From assembly GCA_016776725.1 (NCBI GenBank), contig JADHSV010000020.1:1-54469 (forward strand): a stretch of DNA of 54,469 nt, given 5' to 3'. Shown piece by piece: positions 8,263-17,831 of the stretch (positions are counted from its first letter, which is position 1; every line of letters begins with the position of its first letter). The position numbers and the translations under genes were made by a program. This DNA comes from Rhodospirillales bacterium. GTDB lineage: Bacteria > Pseudomonadota > Alphaproteobacteria > Rhodospirillales > Shumkoniaceae. Below the pieces are notes generated by a model that was not told where the DNA came from, did not search any database, and was given only the letters and a program-made list of their open reading frames with translations.

Positions 8263-10284
8263 CTACATTCCGTAAGGTGTGGTTTTGGTATTGGACTGGC
8301 TTAAGTTCCGGTACCGCGCGAGCGTCCACAACGGGAAATACGCGCTGTAGCCGTGGTAGCGCAGGTAAAACACACGCGGGAAACCGACGGCGTTGAAGTA
8401 TTCTTCCTTCCACTTGCCGTTTTCGATGGGCGCTTTCAGCAAATAATCGATACCGCGCCGAACCGCGTCGCAATCCTTTTCGCCCGCAGCCATGAGCCCA
8501 AGAACCGCCCACGACGTTTGTGACGGCGTGCTGACCTTCACCTCGTCACGACGGTGCTGCCAATAGCTGGCGCAATCCTCGCCCCAGCCGCCGTCATCGC
8601 CCTGCCGGGCATTCAACCATTCAACCGCTTTTCGCACATATGGCGCGTCCATGTCTTCGCCGATACCGTTCAGGGCGCAAAGAACCGACCACGTCCCGTA
8701 AACATAGTTGTTTCCCCACCGTCCGAACCACGAGCCATCTTCTTCCTGTTCGCGTTCAAGGTATTCAAGCCCCCTCGCCACGACAGGATGGCTACGATCA
8801 TACCCCAGTTGCGCGAGCATCCCGATGCACCGCGCGCTGACGTCCGCCGACGGCGGGTCCAGAAGCGCGCCGTGGTCGGCAAATGGAATATGTTGCAGGA
8901 CGTAGTGGGTGTTGTCGGCATTAAACGCACCCCATCCGCCGTTTCGGCTTTGCATGCCGATGATCCATTCGGTGGCGCGTTCAATGGCGTTCGCGTAGCG
9001 TTTGGGATCGGCCCGGTGCAGCGCGATAACAACCACGGCCGTATCATCCACATCGGGGTAGTAGTCGTTGCGGTACTGGAAGGCCCAACCGCCGGGACGA
9101 AGCCCCGGTCGATCCTCGATATAGTCCCCGTCCACATCCAGAATTTGACGGTCGATCAACCATTGGGCGGCCTCGGCAACGGGCTGCACATTCAAATCGA
9201 GGCCAACTTCAAGCAAGGCATTCATCGCCAGGCCTGTATCCCAGACCGGCGACAGACAGGGTTGGCAATAGCCCCAGTCCCCATGCGTGACAATCAGGCC
9301 GTCAATCGCCTTGCGGGCGGTCACATAGTCCGGGTGATCTTTTCCGTAGCCAAGTGCATCGAAGGCCATCAAGGAATTGGCGATCGCCGGGAAAATGCCA
9401 CCCAACCCGTCTTCGCCGTTTAGGCGCTTGGCGACAAACGCCATGGCCTTTCTGATCGCCATATTGGTCAGGAACTTCGGAACAAACGGATGAATCAAGC
9501 GCCCGATCCGGTCGCAAAACAGCATGAAGTCGCCCGCCCAATGATTGGTTGGGTTCACCAGATACTTTTTTTCTTCGTTCGGCGGCGTAAGGAACAGTTC
9601 TTCCACGCCGATGCCCTGAGGATTGCGCGCCTGCGGCTTCAGCGCCTCTATCACCATCAGAGGCACCATCACCGTGCGCGACCAGTATGAGACCTTGTCG
9701 ATGTGGAAAACAAACCACTTGGGAAGAAGCAGCATTTCCAGCCACATGACGGGGGTGGCCCGCCACGGAACCTGCCCGAACAGAGCAAGTGAAAACCTGG
9801 TAAGCACGTTGGCCTTGGCCGCGCCGCCATTGGAAAGAATAGCTTCGCGCGCGCGGACCATATGCGGCGCATTCACATCATCGCCGATCATCTTAAGGGC
9901 GAAGTAGGCCTTAACCGAGGCGCTGATGTTGAAATCACCGTCAAAATACAGAGGCCAGCCGCCGTGGTCTTCCTGGATTTTGCGCAAATACCGGCCAAGC
10001 TTGACTTCCAACTCTTCGTCAATTTCGTCGAGATAGTGATTGAGCAGGATGTATTCGGCGGGAATCGTCGCGTCCGCTTCCAGTTCGAACGCCCAGTGGC
10101 CGTCCCCGGCCTGCCGTTGCAGGAGGGAATCGGTCATTTCGTCGATCATGGAATCGATGCGATCGCGCCCACGCCCGGCGATTTCCGTCACGGGAATACC
10201 CCCCGAATCCGGCCCGCGCGACGCGTTCGCCCGATTCTCGACGACGCGATTGCTTTCTAAATCCCGGTTCACATCAGCCTTCAA
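8263..10284 (-). CDS. shc: Squalene-hopene cyclase
   Basis: 673 residues (HpnF), a monotopic membrane enzyme that cyclises squalene to hopene/hopanol. The catalytic acid motif DxDD is DVDD at residues 411-414. Multiple QW-type repeats are visible (for example QAGDGHWAFEL, QSRNGGWGAF, QEEDGSWFGRWG, QGDDGGWGED). The frame opens with TTG at 10284; no strong ribosome site is visible, and ATGs around residues 46-50 are possible starts, so the first 45 residues are uncertain. It lies between hpnE (26 nt upstream) and hpnG (abutting). Length and motifs are normal for a proteobacterial cyclase. Confidence 0.96.
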   Translation of the reverse strand: MKADVNRDLESNRVVENRANASRGPDSGGIPVTEIAGRGRDRIDSMIDEMTDSLLQRQAGDGHWAFELEADATIPAEYILLNHYLDEIDEELEVKLGRYLRKIQEDHGGWPLYFDGDFNISASVKAYFALKMIGDDVNAPHMVRAREAILSNGGAAKANVLTRFSLALFGQVPWRATPVMWLEMLLLPKWFVFHIDKVSYWSRTVMVPLMVIEALKPQARNPQGIGVEELFLTPPNEEKKYLVNPTNHWAGDFMLFCDRIGRLIHPFVPKFLTNMAIRKAMAFVAKRLNGEDGLGGIFPAIANSLMAFDALGYGKDHPDYVTARKAIDGLIVTHGDWGYCQPCLSPVWDTGLAMNALLEVGLDLNVQPVAEAAQWLIDRQILDVDGDYIEDRPGLRPGGWAFQYRNDYYPDVDDTAVVVIALHRADPKRYANAIERATEWIIGMQSRNGGWGAFNADNTHYVLQHIPFADHGALLDPPSADVSARCIGMLAQLGYDRSHPVVARGLEYLEREQEEDGSWFGRWGNNYVYGTWSVLCALNGIGEDMDAPYVRKAVEWLNARQGDDGGWGEDCASYWQHRRDEVKVSTPSQTSWAVLGLMAAGEKDCDAVRRGIDYLLKAPIENGKWKEEYFNAVGFPRVFYLRYHGYSAYFPLWTLARYRNLSQSNTKTTPYGM

Positions 10285-10310
10285 CGTGGTTCATCGAAAG
10301 TCTTAGCGGT

Positions 10311-11573
10311 TCACGGTATTTCTGACAAGGAAATGACTGCATCCGCCGCCTTTTTTCCCGAAATTATTGCGCCTTCAATGGTCGCCGGAAAGCCGGTATC
10401 TGTCCAGTCTCCGGCAAGAAAAAGGTTTTTTCTGCCTGTTCGTGTCGTTGCCCGCCGGGCGATCTGTTCCGGCGTCTGGGCGAATGTAGCACGTTTTTCC
10501 TTAACGATCCTAAAAGGCGGAATCGGGTCGCGTTCCATCCCCAGCGGTCGCGCGATTTCGGCCCATATCGCCGTGCCGATTTCGTCTGCGGGCCGGTCGT
10601 TGAGGTGATCGGCGGCGCTGATGGTTACCGACGCCACATCTCGGCGCAGAAAGACCCACTGCGAGAGCGCACCCCCCACAAGGCCCAGCAACGCCGGCTC
10701 GTCAACCGATATTCCCACCCTGAAATGCGCGTTCAAAATGGCGCGGTGCTGGGTCGGAACATCAAGCCCCGGCACAAGCTCGGCGCACACCGGCGGCGGC
10801 ACGGCAAGAACAACCCGGTCTTCCGGTCCGACGGCCACGGTTTCGTCGGCCAACACAACGGCGCTTACCCGATAATCGGAATAGGCCAGCTCGCGCACCC
10901 GGCATCCCAATCGCACCTCGGCATTCCGCCCGGCCAGAAATGCCAGGGCGGGATCGACGAAACTCTCACTTAGGCCCTCGCGCGCAATGCGCGGACGGTA
11001 GGCCTGTTCGCCACGCCCGAATGTTTCGCGCACGACCGGCCACAACAACGACGCCGAGGCCTCCTCCAGCGCCGTGTTCAGGACGGCCAGCGCGAACGGT
11101 TCCCAAAAACGCCGGTAAAGCGCGCCCTCCCCGCCAAGCACTTCGGCAACCGTTTGATCCGGGCCCGCCCACGCCAGACGGAAGCCCCGCAGGTAATCCG
11201 TGGCGCGGGTTCCGGGAACGCGTCGGTTCTTTTGCATCATCCACCAGGGAAAGCGGCCCCGGTTGGGCCGCAATGTCCACCTCGTGGCCGTGTCGAGATC
11301 GTAAAATGAAAATTCCGCCCGATCCGGCCCGGACAGGGTATGGGCCGCACCGATCACCGATAAATAATCGATGGCCGCCTTGTTGCCGCTTAGCAAAATG
11401 TGGTTTCCGTTGTCGATTCGGCATCCAAGGGTTTTGTCGAAGTATGACCGGCACCGACCACCGGCCACGTTGGCGGATTCCAGCAACGACACTTGCTTTC
11501 CGGCCCGCGCCAGATAAACGGCACACGCCAGACCCGCCACTCCGCCACCGATGACGATGGTTTTCGCGCTCAA
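10311..11573 (-). CDS. hpnE: Hydroxysqualene-dehydroxylating FAD oxidoreductase HpnE
   Basis: About 420 residues of the squalene-associated FAD-dependent desaturase family. HpnE converts hydroxysqualene to squalene, completing the HpnC-D-E route. The FAD dinucleotide motif VIGGGVAGLACAVYLARAG with the downstream Glu (LLESANVAGGR) lies in the first 45 residues. The C-terminal FAD motif LFLAGDWTDTGFPATIEGA is near the end. A TTG at 11573, one base after the hpnD stop and about 8 nt after a GGGGTG, is favoured; a TTG at 11600 would add nine residues. It is coupled to hpnD. Confidence 0.92.
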   Translation of the reverse strand: MSAKTIVIGGGVAGLACAVYLARAGKQVSLLESANVAGGRCRSYFDKTLGCRIDNGNHILLSGNKAAIDYLSVIGAAHTLSGPDRAEFSFYDLDTATRWTLRPNRGRFPWWMMQKNRRVPGTRATDYLRGFRLAWAGPDQTVAEVLGGEGALYRRFWEPFALAVLNTALEEASASLLWPVVRETFGRGEQAYRPRIAREGLSESFVDPALAFLAGRNAEVRLGCRVRELAYSDYRVSAVVLADETVAVGPEDRVVLAVPPPVCAELVPGLDVPTQHRAILNAHFRVGISVDEPALLGLVGGALSQWVFLRRDVASVTISAADHLNDRPADEIGTAIWAEIARPLGMERDPIPPFRIVKEKRATFAQTPEQIARRATTRTGRKNLFLAGDWTDTGFPATIEGAIISGKKAADAVISLSEIP

Positions 11574-11574
11574 T

Positions 11575-12447
11575 TCAAAACACCCCGTGGCGCAAAACAA
11601 TCCACAATTTGCGCGCCGAAGAAACGCGCACGGCTTCTTTTAGCATAGGGCCGTCCCATCCCCGATCCATCAGCGCCAAAAACACCCGCCGATAAACTTC
11701 CATCATGATGACGGCGGGACGAACCGCGCGACGGTCACATGCGCTCAACGCAACCTCGGCCCGGTCGTAGAATTCCTGGGTTCGCGCCGCCAACACGCCG
11801 CATACGGCGGGAAAGGCGCGGTGACCGAGAATTTCATCAATCCCCGCATCGGCGGGAATTTCGTGTTCGCGCAACAGCGACGCCGGGACGTACAAGCGGT
11901 CGCGCTGGGCGTCCTCGTGCACATCGCGCAGAATATTGGTCAGTTGCAAGGCCTGCCCCAACGCATTGGAAAGCGGATCGCCCACCGCAGGCGCCGCGCC
12001 GAACACAGCGCACGACAGCCGTCCGACGGCACAGGCAACACGGTCGCAATAGAGGGTCAGCGCCGCATCATCGGGGATGCGCACTTGGGGCTGCGCGTCC
12101 ACCTCCATGCCATCGACAACCGCCACAAAATCCGATTTGCGGAGGCCGTAGCGCTCCACATGAGGTGTCAGGGCCTCGCCGATGGTCGATTGCGGCGCGC
12201 CTTCAAACACCCGGTCCAGCTCAAAACGCCATTGCGCCAATTGGTGATGTTTTTGCGCCGGCTCGCCGTCTTCGTCGGCGATATCGTCAACTTCCCGACA
12301 GAACGCGTATATGGCGAACATCGCCTGACGGCGTTGCGCGGACAACACGCACATTCCCGCCAGAAACGAGCTGCCCGATTTGCGGGCCATCGTTTCGACA
12401 TAGACCTGCGCAGGCAGGTCAGATTTTTCCAGTGGCATGGTCGTCAT
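11575..12447 (-). CDS. hpnD: Presqualene diphosphate synthase HpnD
   Basis: About 290 residues, a trans-isoprenyl diphosphate synthase (squalene/phytoene synthase family) that joins two farnesyl diphosphates into presqualene diphosphate. Both aspartate-rich motifs are visible: DDIAD at residues 54-58 and LTNILRDVHEDAQRDR around residues 165-180. The ATG at 12447 is two bases after the hpnB stop and is followed by another in-frame ATG, so the start is good to within a few residues. Gene order hpnC-hpnB-hpnD-hpnE puts the squalene pathway in one unit. Confidence 0.94.
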   Translation of the reverse strand: MTTMPLEKSDLPAQVYVETMARKSGSSFLAGMCVLSAQRRQAMFAIYAFCREVDDIADEDGEPAQKHHQLAQWRFELDRVFEGAPQSTIGEALTPHVERYGLRKSDFVAVVDGMEVDAQPQVRIPDDAALTLYCDRVACAVGRLSCAVFGAAPAVGDPLSNALGQALQLTNILRDVHEDAQRDRLYVPASLLREHEIPADAGIDEILGHRAFPAVCGVLAARTQEFYDRAEVALSACDRRAVRPAVIMMEVYRRVFLALMDRGWDGPMLKEAVRVSSARKLWIVLRHGVF

Positions 12448-12449
12448 GA

Positions 12450-13607
12450 TCAATGAATATCAGATTGAACCCGGCCTTTCCATTCACCACCGCGTCCCGA
12501 CCAGTAACGAAACGCCGAATCAATGGTGAACAGGGTGTAAAAGGCCGCGGCCAGCGGCAACGTAAGCCCCCACACTCGCCCGATTCCGTAAAGTTGAAGC
12601 GTAGGCCCGTAGGCCGCCGCCATCAGGCCCCATCCGACCGCGCCCGTGGATGCCAGCGTCCCATCGCCCACAACGATTCCGGCAACACAGGCAACAACGG
12701 GAACCAGATAAACAAACGCCATGCCCACAACCGCGCCCACAAGGAACACCGCCGAATTGTGCAACTGCTCAAAGGCCGTGCGGGCCACCATGTGGCGGAT
12801 TTCGCCCAGATGATCGTAGGCGCGAAGACTGCGTGTGGCAGTAGACAAACCGAGCCAGATGGGCCCGTTGCGCTTGATTTTGGCGGCCAGCGCACAATCG
12901 TCGATCAATTGATCGCGAACGGCGAAAATACCGCCCGCCTGTTTCAGTGCCGTGCGGCGAACCAGCATGCATCCGCCGGCGGCGGCAGCCGTTTTTCGCG
13001 CGCCGTCATTGACCCACGGGAACGGAAACAGTTTTTGAAAGAAGAATACGAACGCGGGGATCAGCAGCCGCTCCCAAAACGACGCGCAACGAAGCGCCAC
13101 CATCAGGGAGACAAGATCGGCGCCCGATTCGCATGCCTTGGCCACCAGACGGCCCACATTGGCCGGATCATGCTCAATATCGCCATCCGTCAACAAAAGA
13201 AAGTCGGCGTCTGGTGCAATTTCTTCCGCTTTTTCAATGCCTTGTGACACAGCCCATAACTTGCCGGTCCATCCCGCATCAAGGACCCGCCCTGCGATCA
13301 CGTGAAAATTGGTGCGCCCGGCGGCGGCCAAATTCGCGGCGTCCGCCGTCCCGTCGTCGCTGTTGTCATCAACGACGACGACGTCCAGCGCGCCGGTGTA
13401 GTCCTGAGCGAACAGGGAGGAGACGGTTGCGCCGATGGTTTGCGCCTCGTTGCGGGCCGGAATGACGGCAACCACGTGTGGCGCATCCTGCCCTTCAAAG
13501 GAGGCCGCCGGAAGCCGTTGATCGGCCTGCCAGAACCGACCCCGAAACAAAAACAGCCAAAGCCAGGCAATGACCGAAAATCCGGCAATCCAGAAGAATA
13601 TCGACAC
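12450..13607 (-). CDS. hpnB: Hopene-associated glycosyltransferase HpnB
   Basis: About 385 residues. An N-terminal membrane helix is followed by a GT2 domain with AVIPARNEAQTI, the nucleotide-binding VVVVDDNSDDGT and a TDGDIEHDP metal motif. Toward the C-terminus QLIDDCALAAKIKRNG carries the ED/DD-type catalytic region, and several hydrophobic segments follow. It matches the HpnB family found in hopanoid operons; its exact glycosyl acceptor is not settled. The GTG at 13607 is chosen because GAGG precedes it by about 6 nt and it falls just after the hpnC stop; upstream in-frame starts would overlap hpnC. Inserted between hpnC and hpnD. Confidence 0.9.
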   Translation of the reverse strand: MSIFFWIAGFSVIAWLWLFLFRGRFWQADQRLPAASFEGQDAPHVVAVIPARNEAQTIGATVSSLFAQDYTGALDVVVVDDNSDDGTADAANLAAAGRTNFHVIAGRVLDAGWTGKLWAVSQGIEKAEEIAPDADFLLLTDGDIEHDPANVGRLVAKACESGADLVSLMVALRCASFWERLLIPAFVFFFQKLFPFPWVNDGARKTAAAAGGCMLVRRTALKQAGGIFAVRDQLIDDCALAAKIKRNGPIWLGLSTATRSLRAYDHLGEIRHMVARTAFEQLHNSAVFLVGAVVGMAFVYLVPVVACVAGIVVGDGTLASTGAVGWGLMAAAYGPTLQLYGIGRVWGLTLPLAAAFYTLFTIDSAFRYWSGRGGEWKGRVQSDIH

Positions 13608-13615
13608 GCTTTTCC

Positions 13616-14461
13616 TCAGACCAACGCTTTGACGGCGCCCAGAGCGCAGCACCACAAATAGTCGGGTTTGCTCAATTGCACCCTGCCCGCCAACGGGTCC
13701 TCCCGGCGCAACCGCCCGACAAGACGATCGGCAATGGTAATGATCGCACCCGATTCCATGGCCAGCCGCCGCGAAATCAGACCCGACGGCAAGGCCCGCG
13801 CGCCTGCCAGCAGGTCAGCCGTCGCATCGAGAGACATATCCAGCACACGGCGCAAGGGTGGGCCGGTTTCGGTCCCGCCCAGATCCGCGACGCCCACGCC
13901 GTTTCGGGCCATCCAGTCCTGGGGCAGATAGACCCGATCAAGGGTCAGAAAATCGTCCTTACAGTCCTGCAAATGGTTGATCACCTGCAAGGCCATGCAC
14001 AGCGCATCCGACGCCTCAAACCCCAGGCGCGAGCCGCCGTGCAGATCAAGCAGGAATCGCCCCACCGGAGCCGCCGACAGAATGCAATATCCCATCAGGT
14101 CGTCCCAGTCGTCGTAGCGAAGTTTGATGGCGTCCATTTTGAAGGCGGCCAGCAAATCGACGCAGTGCTGGGCGCTCACCCCGGTTTCGGCCAGGGAACG
14201 CCTCATCCGTGCGGCCACCGCCACCTCGGAACCATCCCGACCCAAAAGCGCGTTCTCAAACAAATCGAGGCGCGCGATTTTCTCGTCGGGCAATATGTCT
14301 GGATTATCGGCGATGTCGTCGGCGGCGCGCGCGAAAGCGTAAAAAACCGCTATGTGGGGACGCAAAGCGACCGGGAGCAGCATTGAGCCAACCGGGAAAT
14401 TCTCGTAAGCCGCATCCTTACCCGATGGCATTTCAACCGATTGTCTTGGGGAAGTGGCCAT
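13616..14461 (-). CDS. hpnC: Hydroxysqualene synthase HpnC
   Basis: About 281 residues, second squalene/phytoene-synthase-family member of the island. HpnC converts presqualene diphosphate to hydroxysqualene. The first aspartate-rich motif is DDIAD at residues 48-52; the second is degenerate (NHLQDCKDDFLTLDRVYLP), as usual in HpnC. The ATG at 14461 is 12 nt beyond the hpnM stop but lacks a clear ribosome site; a second ATG ten codons in (MPSGKD) is possible. Together with hpnD and hpnE it provides the bacterial three-enzyme route to squalene. Confidence 0.92.
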   Translation of the reverse strand: MATSPRQSVEMPSGKDAAYENFPVGSMLLPVALRPHIAVFYAFARAADDIADNPDILPDEKIARLDLFENALLGRDGSEVAVAARMRRSLAETGVSAQHCVDLLAAFKMDAIKLRYDDWDDLMGYCILSAAPVGRFLLDLHGGSRLGFEASDALCMALQVINHLQDCKDDFLTLDRVYLPQDWMARNGVGVADLGGTETGPPLRRVLDMSLDATADLLAGARALPSGLISRRLAMESGAIITIADRLVGRLRREDPLAGRVQLSKPDYLWCCALGAVKALV

Positions 14462-14473
14462 CAAAAAAAGCCG

Positions 14474-15100
14474 CTACGCCCCTTTCTTCAAATCAACGCG
14501 CAATTTGGACAGCAGCCCTTCGACGGTGCCGCCGTTTCGCCGAATGACGGAAGCAAATTCGGACCGCTGGGTTTGCCCCATGCTGACGCCCTCGACCACC
14601 ACATCGACAATTTTAAACGTCTCATCGCGCGCGCGTACACGCCAGCTCACCTTTACGGGGTTTCCGCCGGAGGGGCGCGAAATGGTCGTTTTCACCAGAA
14701 AATCGCTTCCGCTTCCCGCTTCCGCCTTGCTAACGACGATTTGTTCGTCGGAATACGCCTCGAAACGGTCCACATAGGTGGTGACGATCAAGTCCTCGAA
14801 TAGTTGCAGATATTCGGTTTGCTGTTCCTTGGAGGCCCGTTTCCAATATCGCCCAAGAACCCACCGGCCAATGGTTTTAACGGCGAAATTATCATTAAGC
14901 AGTTCACGAAAGCGTTCGACCCTGTCCTCGCGGGCAACGTTTTCCTCGGTCAATGCCGAGATCGCCCGTTCAGCCAGGGATTCGATAAAGGCACTAGCGC
15001 GCGCCTCTGCGTTGTCCGCCCGCGCAGACGGAACACCACAAACGCCGATTGCAACAACCAATGCTGCAAAGAAGCCTAGAACGCTGCGCCGATTGAACAT
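14474..15100 (-). CDS. hpnM: Hopanoid-associated periplasmic MlaC-like protein HpnM
   Basis: 208 residues with an N-terminal signal peptide (hydrophobic core GFFAALVVAIGVCGV, cleavage near SARA-D), then a Ttg2D/MlaC-type lipid-binding domain with the typical WVLGRYWKRAS, EDLIVTTYVDRFEAYS and VSWRVRARDETFKIVDVVVEGVSM signatures. HpnM is thought to ferry lipid between membranes beside HpnN. The ATG at 15100 is preceded by GGAGG. It is the first gene of the hpnM-C-B-D-E-shc-hpnG unit; its promoter should lie in 15101-15208. Confidence 0.9.
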   Translation of the reverse strand: MFNRRSVLGFFAALVVAIGVCGVPSARADNAEARASAFIESLAERAISALTEENVAREDRVERFRELLNDNFAVKTIGRWVLGRYWKRASKEQQTEYLQLFEDLIVTTYVDRFEAYSDEQIVVSKAEAGSGSDFLVKTTISRPSGGNPVKVSWRVRARDETFKIVDVVVEGVSMGQTQRSEFASVIRRNGGTVEGLLSKLRVDLKKGA

Positions 15101-15208
15101 TCTGCCTCCAACCAAATCATCCCCGCCAAAAACAACCGTACAGATGTTATCCATCTTGCGGAAATTTCAAGGCCGGATTGTGTCGGGTTTTGGACCCGGC
15201 TTCAATAA

Positions 15209-16006
15209 TCATCTGCGGGCCGCGATCAAAAAGTCCGCCAGTTCGGCGAAACCCGCACCGTCTCCACGCTTTGTAACGTATGTGGGCTCAGCTTCGAGCG
15301 CCCCATCAAAGTTCCGCACATTTGCGTTACCGACCGAGTGGGGAAAGAAGCCAAACATGGGTACATCGTTTGGCGAATCGCCGATAAAGGCGAATCGCCC
15401 CTTCTCGGCATCGATGTCTATTCCGAAGCACTCGGCCATCATAATGCGGGTCATGGACAGTTTGTCGTAGTCGCCGAACCACCCGTTGACGTGGATGGAA
15501 CTGACCTTCGCGGTAGCGCCCGCCGCCGTCATAATGGCTTCGATGCGCCCTACGGCATCGCTTGTGAGCGCCGGAACATCCTCGCAGAAATCGATGGCCA
15601 GATCCGCCTCGCGATAAAGCTGGTCCGAGGCGACGCCACAGCCGGGAACCTTTTTCAGAATCTCGTCGCGCAGGCGGTTCAGGCGCAATCTGTTTTCGGC
15701 GCGCAGGGCGTCCGACACCAAAAAACGCTTGGTCATTTTTTTCGCTGCCGCCTCGTAGCGAAAATAGAACGCGCCGTTTTCGCCGACAATTCCGTCGACC
15801 GGCCACATGCGGGCGAAATGATCGCACCACCCCGCTGGTCGCCCGGTAATGGGAACAACCAGGAAACCGGCATCATGAAGGCGTTCGCAGGCCGCGTAGG
15901 CGTGGGCGGTCAGTTTGCCGTCCGTGGTCATGGTGTCGTCGATATCGGTAAAGACGCCGCGAATGTTGCGCCGTGCGTCAGCGGAAAACTCGCTTAACGG
16001 TTTCAT
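15209..16006 (-). CDS. HAD superfamily (type IIB, Cof/mannosyl-phosphoglycerate phosphatase-like) hydrolase
   Basis: 265 residues. The nucleophile motif DxDxT is D21, D23, T25 (FTDIDDTMT), motif II is PITGRPAGW, and motifs III/IV end in FAFIGDSPNDVPMF. The large inserted cap between motifs II and III is of the type IIB kind used for sugar phosphates and phosphoglycerate conjugates. The ATG at 16006 starts two bases after the fhs stop, so the two are co-transcribed. Placement between fhs and the hopanoid unit allows a role in either one-carbon or head-group metabolism; the substrate cannot be told from sequence. Confidence 0.8.
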   Translation of the reverse strand: MKPLSEFSADARRNIRGVFTDIDDTMTTDGKLTAHAYAACERLHDAGFLVVPITGRPAGWCDHFARMWPVDGIVGENGAFYFRYEAAAKKMTKRFLVSDALRAENRLRLNRLRDEILKKVPGCGVASDQLYREADLAIDFCEDVPALTSDAVGRIEAIMTAAGATAKVSSIHVNGWFGDYDKLSMTRIMMAECFGIDIDAEKGRFAFIGDSPNDVPMFGFFPHSVGNANVRNFDGALEAEPTYVTKRGDGAGFAELADFLIAARR

Positions 16007-16008
16007 GC

Positions 16009-17700
16009 CTAAAACAACCCCTCGATACGCGCCTGTTTATCAACGAACATATGATTGGCCGCCGGAACCCTTGGCAGGCCCGGCATGGTCATGATTTCAC
16101 CGCACAGCACGACCAGGAATTCGGCCCCGCCCGCCAGACGGATTTCACGAACGGGAACCACATGATTGCCGGGCGCACCCTTCAAATCGGGATCGGTGGA
16201 AAAACTGTACTGCGTTTTGGCGATACACACGGGGAAATGGCCGAATCCACCCGCCTCGAATTCCTTGAAGCGGTCGCGCAACTTCTTGTCGGCGATAATT
16301 CCGCGCGCACCGTAGATCATTTGCGCCACCGTACGCACCTTGTCCCACAGCGGCATGTTGTCCGGGTACAACGGACGGAATTCGGTGGGGTGGGTTTCGA
16401 TGACGTTGACCACCTCGCGAGCCAGATCTTCCGCCCCTGCGCCGCCTTCGGCCCAATGATTGGCGACCGAGATACTGACGTCCAGTTCGGCGCATTGCTG
16501 GCGCACGAAATCGATTTCGGCATCGGTGTCGGAGGTAAAGCGGTTAATGACGACGACCTGCGGAACGCCGTAATTGCGCAAGTTTTCCACGTGCCGGGAC
16601 AGGTTTTCAACGCCTTTCTCAAGGGCTTCGATATTTTCCTTTTCCAAGTCATCGCGGGCTACCCCGCCATGCATCTTCAAGGCGCGGATGGTCGCCACCA
16701 GAACGGCGGCGTCGGGTTTAAGGCCCGCCTTGCGGCACTTGATGTCAAAGAACTTCTCGGCCCCCAGGTCGGCGCCGAACCCGGCTTCCGTCACCACGTA
16801 ATCGGCCAGGCGAAGGGCCGTGCGGGTGGCCACCACCGAGTTGCAGCCATGGGCGATGTTGGCGAACGGCCCGCCGTGCAGGATGGCCGGCGTGTTTTCC
16901 AGGGTTTGCACGAGATTGGGCATCAGGGCATCGCGCAATAGGACCGACATGGGGCCATCGGCCTTGATCTCGCGCGCCCGCACGGGCTGACGATCCCGCG
17001 AATGGCCAACGATGATGTTTCCCAGCCGTCGGTTCAAATCTTCCAGATCCTCGGCCAGACACAGAATGGCCATGACCTCGGACGCAGGCGTGATATCGAA
17101 ACCGTCCTCGCGCGGGAAACCGTTGGGCACGCCGCCCAGGGAACAAACGATCTCGCGCAAGGCCCTGTCGTTCATGTCCATGACGCGCCGCCACGCCACC
17201 CGGCGCGGATCGATATTTAACTCGTTGGTCCAGTAAACGTGATTGTCAATCAAGGCGGCCAGAAGGTTATTGGCCGCGCTGATGGCGTGAAAGTCGCCGG
17301 TGAAGTGAAGGTTGATGTCCTCCATGGGGACCACCTGCGCATAGCCGCCGCCCGCCGCACCCCCCTTGACGCCAAAACACGGCCCCAGGCTGGGTTCGCG
17401 CAAACACACAACGGTTTTCTTGCCGATACGGTCCAGCGCGTCGGCCAGTCCCACCGATGTCGTGGTCTTTCCTTCGCCCGCCGGGGTCGGCGTCATGGCC
17501 GTCACCAGAATAAGCTTGCCCTCGGGCCTGCCTTTCAGGCCTTCGACGAACTCTGTCGACAGCTTGGCCTTGTGCGCACCGTACCGGTACAGGGATTTTG
17601 CCGGAACGCCTATTTTCTCGCCGATTTCGTCGATGGGCAGCATTTTTGCCGCACGGGCGATTTCGATGTCGGTGGCGGGTCGTTTGGTTTTTCCAGCCAT
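16009..17700 (-). CDS. fhs: Formate-tetrahydrofolate ligase
   Basis: 563 residues, ATP-dependent ligation of formate to tetrahydrofolate giving 10-formyl-THF. The ATP-binding P-loop [16 protein letters not shown] begins at residue 70, and the later motifs [27 protein letters not shown] and [19 protein letters not shown] are characteristic. The ATG at 17700 has GGAGGAACGATC upstream; an upstream extension in the same frame has no ribosome site. Followed at 2 nt by the HAD hydrolase. 10-formyl-THF is the substrate of HypX, encoded in the same window, so a link with hydrogenase maturation is possible besides purine synthesis. Confidence 0.97.
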   Translation of the reverse strand: MAGKTKRPATDIEIARAAKMLPIDEIGEKIGVPAKSLYRYGAHKAKLSTEFVEGLKGRPEGKLILVTAMTPTPAGEGKTTTSVGLADALDRIGKKTVVCLREPSLGPCFGVKGGAAGGGYAQVVPMEDINLHFTGDFHAISAANNLLAALIDNHVYWTNELNIDPRRVAWRRVMDMNDRALREIVCSLGGVPNGFPREDGFDITPASEVMAILCLAEDLEDLNRRLGNIIVGHSRDRQPVRAREIKADGPMSVLLRDALMPNLVQTLENTPAILHGGPFANIAHGCNSVVATRTALRLADYVVTEAGFGADLGAEKFFDIKCRKAGLKPDAAVLVATIRALKMHGGVARDDLEKENIEALEKGVENLSRHVENLRNYGVPQVVVINRFTSDTDAEIDFVRQQCAELDVSISVANHWAEGGAGAEDLAREVVNVIETHPTEFRPLYPDNMPLWDKVRTVAQMIYGARGIIADKKLRDRFKEFEAGGFGHFPVCIAKTQYSFSTDPDLKGAPGNHVVPVREIRLAGGAEFLVVLCGEIMTMPGLPRVPAANHMFVDKQARIEGLF

Positions 17701-17831
17701 GATCGTTCCTCCGTAATCGGGGCTTGCGTTCATCCCTATCCCATGGGCGCGCCAAGTCAAGAAAAAGGGTGCCGCAATCGGTATCCAATGATTTATACCA
17801 GAGGCCGGAACATGCAATTCAGGATTGGCTA